Shown: positions 14,081 to 15,798 of the stretch, one piece after another | Layout: the number at the start of each line of letters is the position of its first letter | How positions within the stretch are numbered: the first letter of the stretch is position 1 | Origin: Fidelibacterota bacterium | GTDB lineage: Bacteria > Marinisomatota > Marinisomatia > Marinisomatales > S15-B10 | DNA length: 15,798 nucleotides | Direction: 5' to 3' | Assembly: GCA_002715465.1 (NCBI GenBank) | Contig: PAYY01000029.1 | Span: 1 to 15,798 of the forward strand | Program-made: the position numbers and the translations under genes | Notes under the pieces: generated by a model | Databases searched by the model: none | Told to the model about the DNA's origin: nothing | Seen by the model: only the letters and a program-made list of their open reading frames with translations

Positions 14081-14788
14081 CTGATAGAAATATTTAATCA
14101 TTTCGGAGAGTTATTAGATAGTGATTATTATGATAACGGTGAGTCTGTAGCAATTTTTTCTCATGGTGTAACTTCAAATCATCGTAGACCGTATTTAAAT
14201 ATTCTAAATGATGCACTTGTTGCTGAAGGTATCTCAACTCTAAGTTTTACCTTCTCTGGCAATGGGGAATCCGATGGAAAATTTTCTGACTCTACAATTT
14301 CTAAAGAAGTTAATGATTTGAGTGCGGTCCTTGATTTCGTAGAAAATAGACCATCAATTTTTATTGGTCATAGTATGGGTGCTGCAGTAGGTCTGAAATT
14401 GGCTTCAACTGATCAACGATTAAAAGCTTTAGTTTCTCTTGCGGGTATGATAAACGTAAAAGATTTTTTTGATAAACAGTTTGGCAATTTATCTATTGGT
14501 GATTTGATGTTGGGTAGAGAAGGATGTCCACTGTCACAACAATTGCTTGAAGATGCAAAAGAGATAGAGACATTAACTAATCTAGGAAGCAAAATAAATA
14601 TCCCATTACTTTTTGTTCACGGAGATAAAGATGAATTAGTTCCAATTCAAGATTCTATTGATATGGAACAAGCTTCTTATGGAAAAACTCATCTAGTGAC
14701 AATTTCTGATTGTGACCATAAATTTGAAGGACATTACGATAAATTAGTTGAAGCTGTTGTACCATGGGTTATTAAAAATTTTTGTTAA
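14081..14788 (+). CDS. Alpha/beta hydrolase (serine aminopeptidase S33 / esterase-like), apparent CTG start
   Basis: A 235-residue alpha/beta hydrolase when read from CTG at 14081. The part before the first conventional start (TTG at 14318, residue 80) is clearly family sequence: a beta-hairpin, then VAIFSHGVTSNHRRPYL (23-39) with the oxyanion HG, and FTFSGNGESDGKFS (56-69). Dropping it would remove the core of the fold. The nucleophile elbow is GHSMGA with Ser98; Asp184 in HGDKDELVP and His213 in CDHKFEG complete the triad. Relatives include cinnamoyl/feruloyl esterase-like and S33 peptidase-like proteins. A well-placed AAGGAG supports initiation at the CTG. ATA at 14084 is a less likely alternative, as is an ATG destroyed by a point change. 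The gene lies 2 bases after UPF0261 and 33 before the aldolase fusion, so it belongs to the same operon. Confidence 0.8.
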   Translation: MIEIFNHFGELLDSDYYDNGESVAIFSHGVTSNHRRPYLNILNDALVAEGISTLSFTFSGNGESDGKFSDSTISKEVNDLSAVLDFVENRPSIFIGHSMGAAVGLKLASTDQRLKALVSLAGMINVKDFFDKQFGNLSIGDLMLGREGCPLSQQLLEDAKEIETLTNLGSKINIPLLFVHGDKDELVPIQDSIDMEQASYGKTHLVTISDCDHKFEGHYDKLVEAVVPWVIKNFC

Positions 14789-14821
14789 ATATTCTTACTT
14801 AGAAATTTTGGAGATTTATTC

Positions 14822-15798
14822 ATGAAAAGTTTGTGGATTGACTCAGAGGCAAAAGCCTTTTCAGGTAGTGACCTTGATATGCGGGTTTATACCTCAAGAC
14901 TGTTAGGATCTAATGAAAATTTAGTTATGCATGGTGGTGGAAATACATCTGTAAAAAGTATAACACAAGATTTTTTTGGCAACGAAGTAGAAGTGCTTTT
15001 AGTTAAAGGTAGTGGTTGGGATCTAAAGACAATTGAAAAACCAGGCTTTCCCGCATTACGTTTAGCCGAAACTCAAAGGTTAGCAACATTAGATACCCTA
15101 ACCGATACTGACATGGCTAGTCAATTAAGATTCAATATGTTAGACCAAACTTCTCCAGCACCTTCTGTAGAAGCTATCCTTCATGCTATTATTCCTTCAA
15201 AATTTGTAGATCATACCCATGCTGATGCAGTCCTTGTTCTTTCTAATAACCCAAAAGGTGAAAATATTATAGCTGAAGTTTTTTCTGACTGTTTGATTTT
15301 ACCGTATGTAATGCCTGGATTCATACTATCAAAGCAAGTAAATGAGGCAATTAAGGATATTGATATCAATCAATTCAAAGGAATTATACTACATCATCAT
15401 GGCGTTTTTACTTTTAGTGAAGATCCAAAGGAATCGTACGAAAACATGATTGAATTAGTTAATAGAGCAGAAGATTATATCCTATCTAAAGGAGTGATAG
15501 ATCATGGAGTATCGCAATCAAAAATCAATCTGGAAGATTTAGCAAGAATTCGAAATGCTGTATCTATTTCTCGAGGATCTCCTCAGTTAGCTATGCTTGA
15601 TTGTTCTGATGATGCCCAAGGCTATGCGATGAGAGATGATGTTTCAAAAATTTCAACGCGTGGTCCTATTACACCAGACCATGTAATTAGGACAAAAAGG
15701 ATTCCAGTTATTCTAGAAAAAAAACCTAAAGATTCTATACCTGAAATTGGAATTTATGAGCAAGAATACAGAGACTATTTCAAAAGAAATAAACAAGA
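14822..15798 (+). CDS. Bifunctional class II aldolase / short-chain dehydrogenase, N-terminal part (runs off the window)
   Basis: An open frame from ATG 14822 to the window edge, 325 complete codons without a stop. GGAG at 14810-14813, eight bases upstream, supports this start. The sequence matches the aldolase half of bifunctional rhamnulose-1-phosphate aldolase/short-chain dehydrogenase proteins, usually near 700 residues. Landmarks are VMHGGGNTSVK (35-45, substrate-phosphate loop), LLVKGSGWDL (59-68), APSVEAILHA with Glu117, the metal-binding HTHAD (His131, His133) and ILHHHGVFTF (189-198, third ligand). The region after about residue 230 is the family's linker; the dehydrogenase domain should lie beyond 15798. 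Such enzymes cleave L-rhamnulose 1-phosphate and oxidise the lactaldehyde product, but homologues act on other ketose phosphates, so I do not call it rhaD. It is the fourth gene of the Tm-1-like operon. Confidence 0.85.
   Translation, partial: MKSLWIDSEAKAFSGSDLDMRVYTSRLLGSNENLVMHGGGNTSVKSITQDFFGNEVEVLLVKGSGWDLKTIEKPGFPALRLAETQRLATLDTLTDTDMASQLRFNMLDQTSPAPSVEAILHAIIPSKFVDHTHADAVLVLSNNPKGENIIAEVFSDCLILPYVMPGFILSKQVNEAIKDIDINQFKGIILHHHGVFTFSEDPKESYENMIELVNRAEDYILSKGVIDHGVSQSKINLEDLARIRNAVSISRGSPQLAMLDCSDDAQGYAMRDDVSKISTRGPITPDHVIRTKRIPVILEKKPKDSIPEIGIYEQEYRDYFKRNKQ

Noticed and set aside
14318..14788. Short hydrolase starting at TTG 14318
   Set aside because: It lacks the first 79 residues, which are conserved alpha/beta-hydrolase sequence in the same open frame with a ribosome site upstream. 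The longer gene from 14081 is preferred.

Overview
The window is about two-thirds A+T and densely coded. It carries 14 protein genes in four transcriptional blocks and no tRNA, rRNA, CRISPR array or insertion sequence that I can see. A TonB-dependent receptor and several lipoproteins point to a Gram-negative bacterium. Clear AGGAG-type ribosome sites, low GC, DUF1080 and Gfo/Idh/MocA genes and a Tat-type lipoprotein sugar isomerase fit an environmental, probably marine, member of the Bacteroidota/Marinimicrobia-like (FCB) group. That placement is inference, because no marker gene is present.

Block 1 (+, 46-3177) holds three overlapping genes: an MFS sugar/nucleoside-type importer, a cytosolic Gfo/Idh/MocA oxidoreductase and a DUF1080 (3-keto-disaccharide hydrolase family) lipoprotein. 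With the TIM-barrel sugar isomerase-like lipoprotein at 4263-5192 (+), this resembles the recently recognised oxidative route for breaking glycosides through 3-keto sugars. A convergent apbE (FAD:protein FMN transferase lipoprotein, 3184-4230, -) sits between them.

Block 2 (-, read from 11759 down to 5202) is alpha/beta hydrolase, ribulokinase (araB), L-ribulose-5-phosphate 4-epimerase (araD), TonB-dependent receptor, a TMEM220-family small membrane protein and a DUF218/ElyC-like membrane protein. AraB and AraD would convert L-ribulose to D-xylulose 5-phosphate. No L-arabinose isomerase (araA) is present in the window.

Block 3 (+, 11980 to the right edge) diverges from block 2 across a 220-bp control region containing a 19-bp perfect inverted repeat. 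It encodes a PEP-hydrolase-like TIM-barrel protein, a Tm-1-like/UPF0261 protein, a second alpha/beta hydrolase that appears to start at CTG, and the aldolase half of a bifunctional aldolase/short-chain dehydrogenase cut off by the window end. The first two correspond to the two halves of the tomato Tm-1 protein.

Taken together the window looks like a sugar, sugar-acid or glycoside utilisation region: uptake (TonB receptor, MFS), oxidative or hydrolytic opening (Gfo/Idh, DUF1080, two hydrolases), isomerisation, phosphorylation and C-C cleavage by class II aldolases. The Tm-1-like pair inside such a locus is the least understood part and the best candidate for an undescribed pathway.
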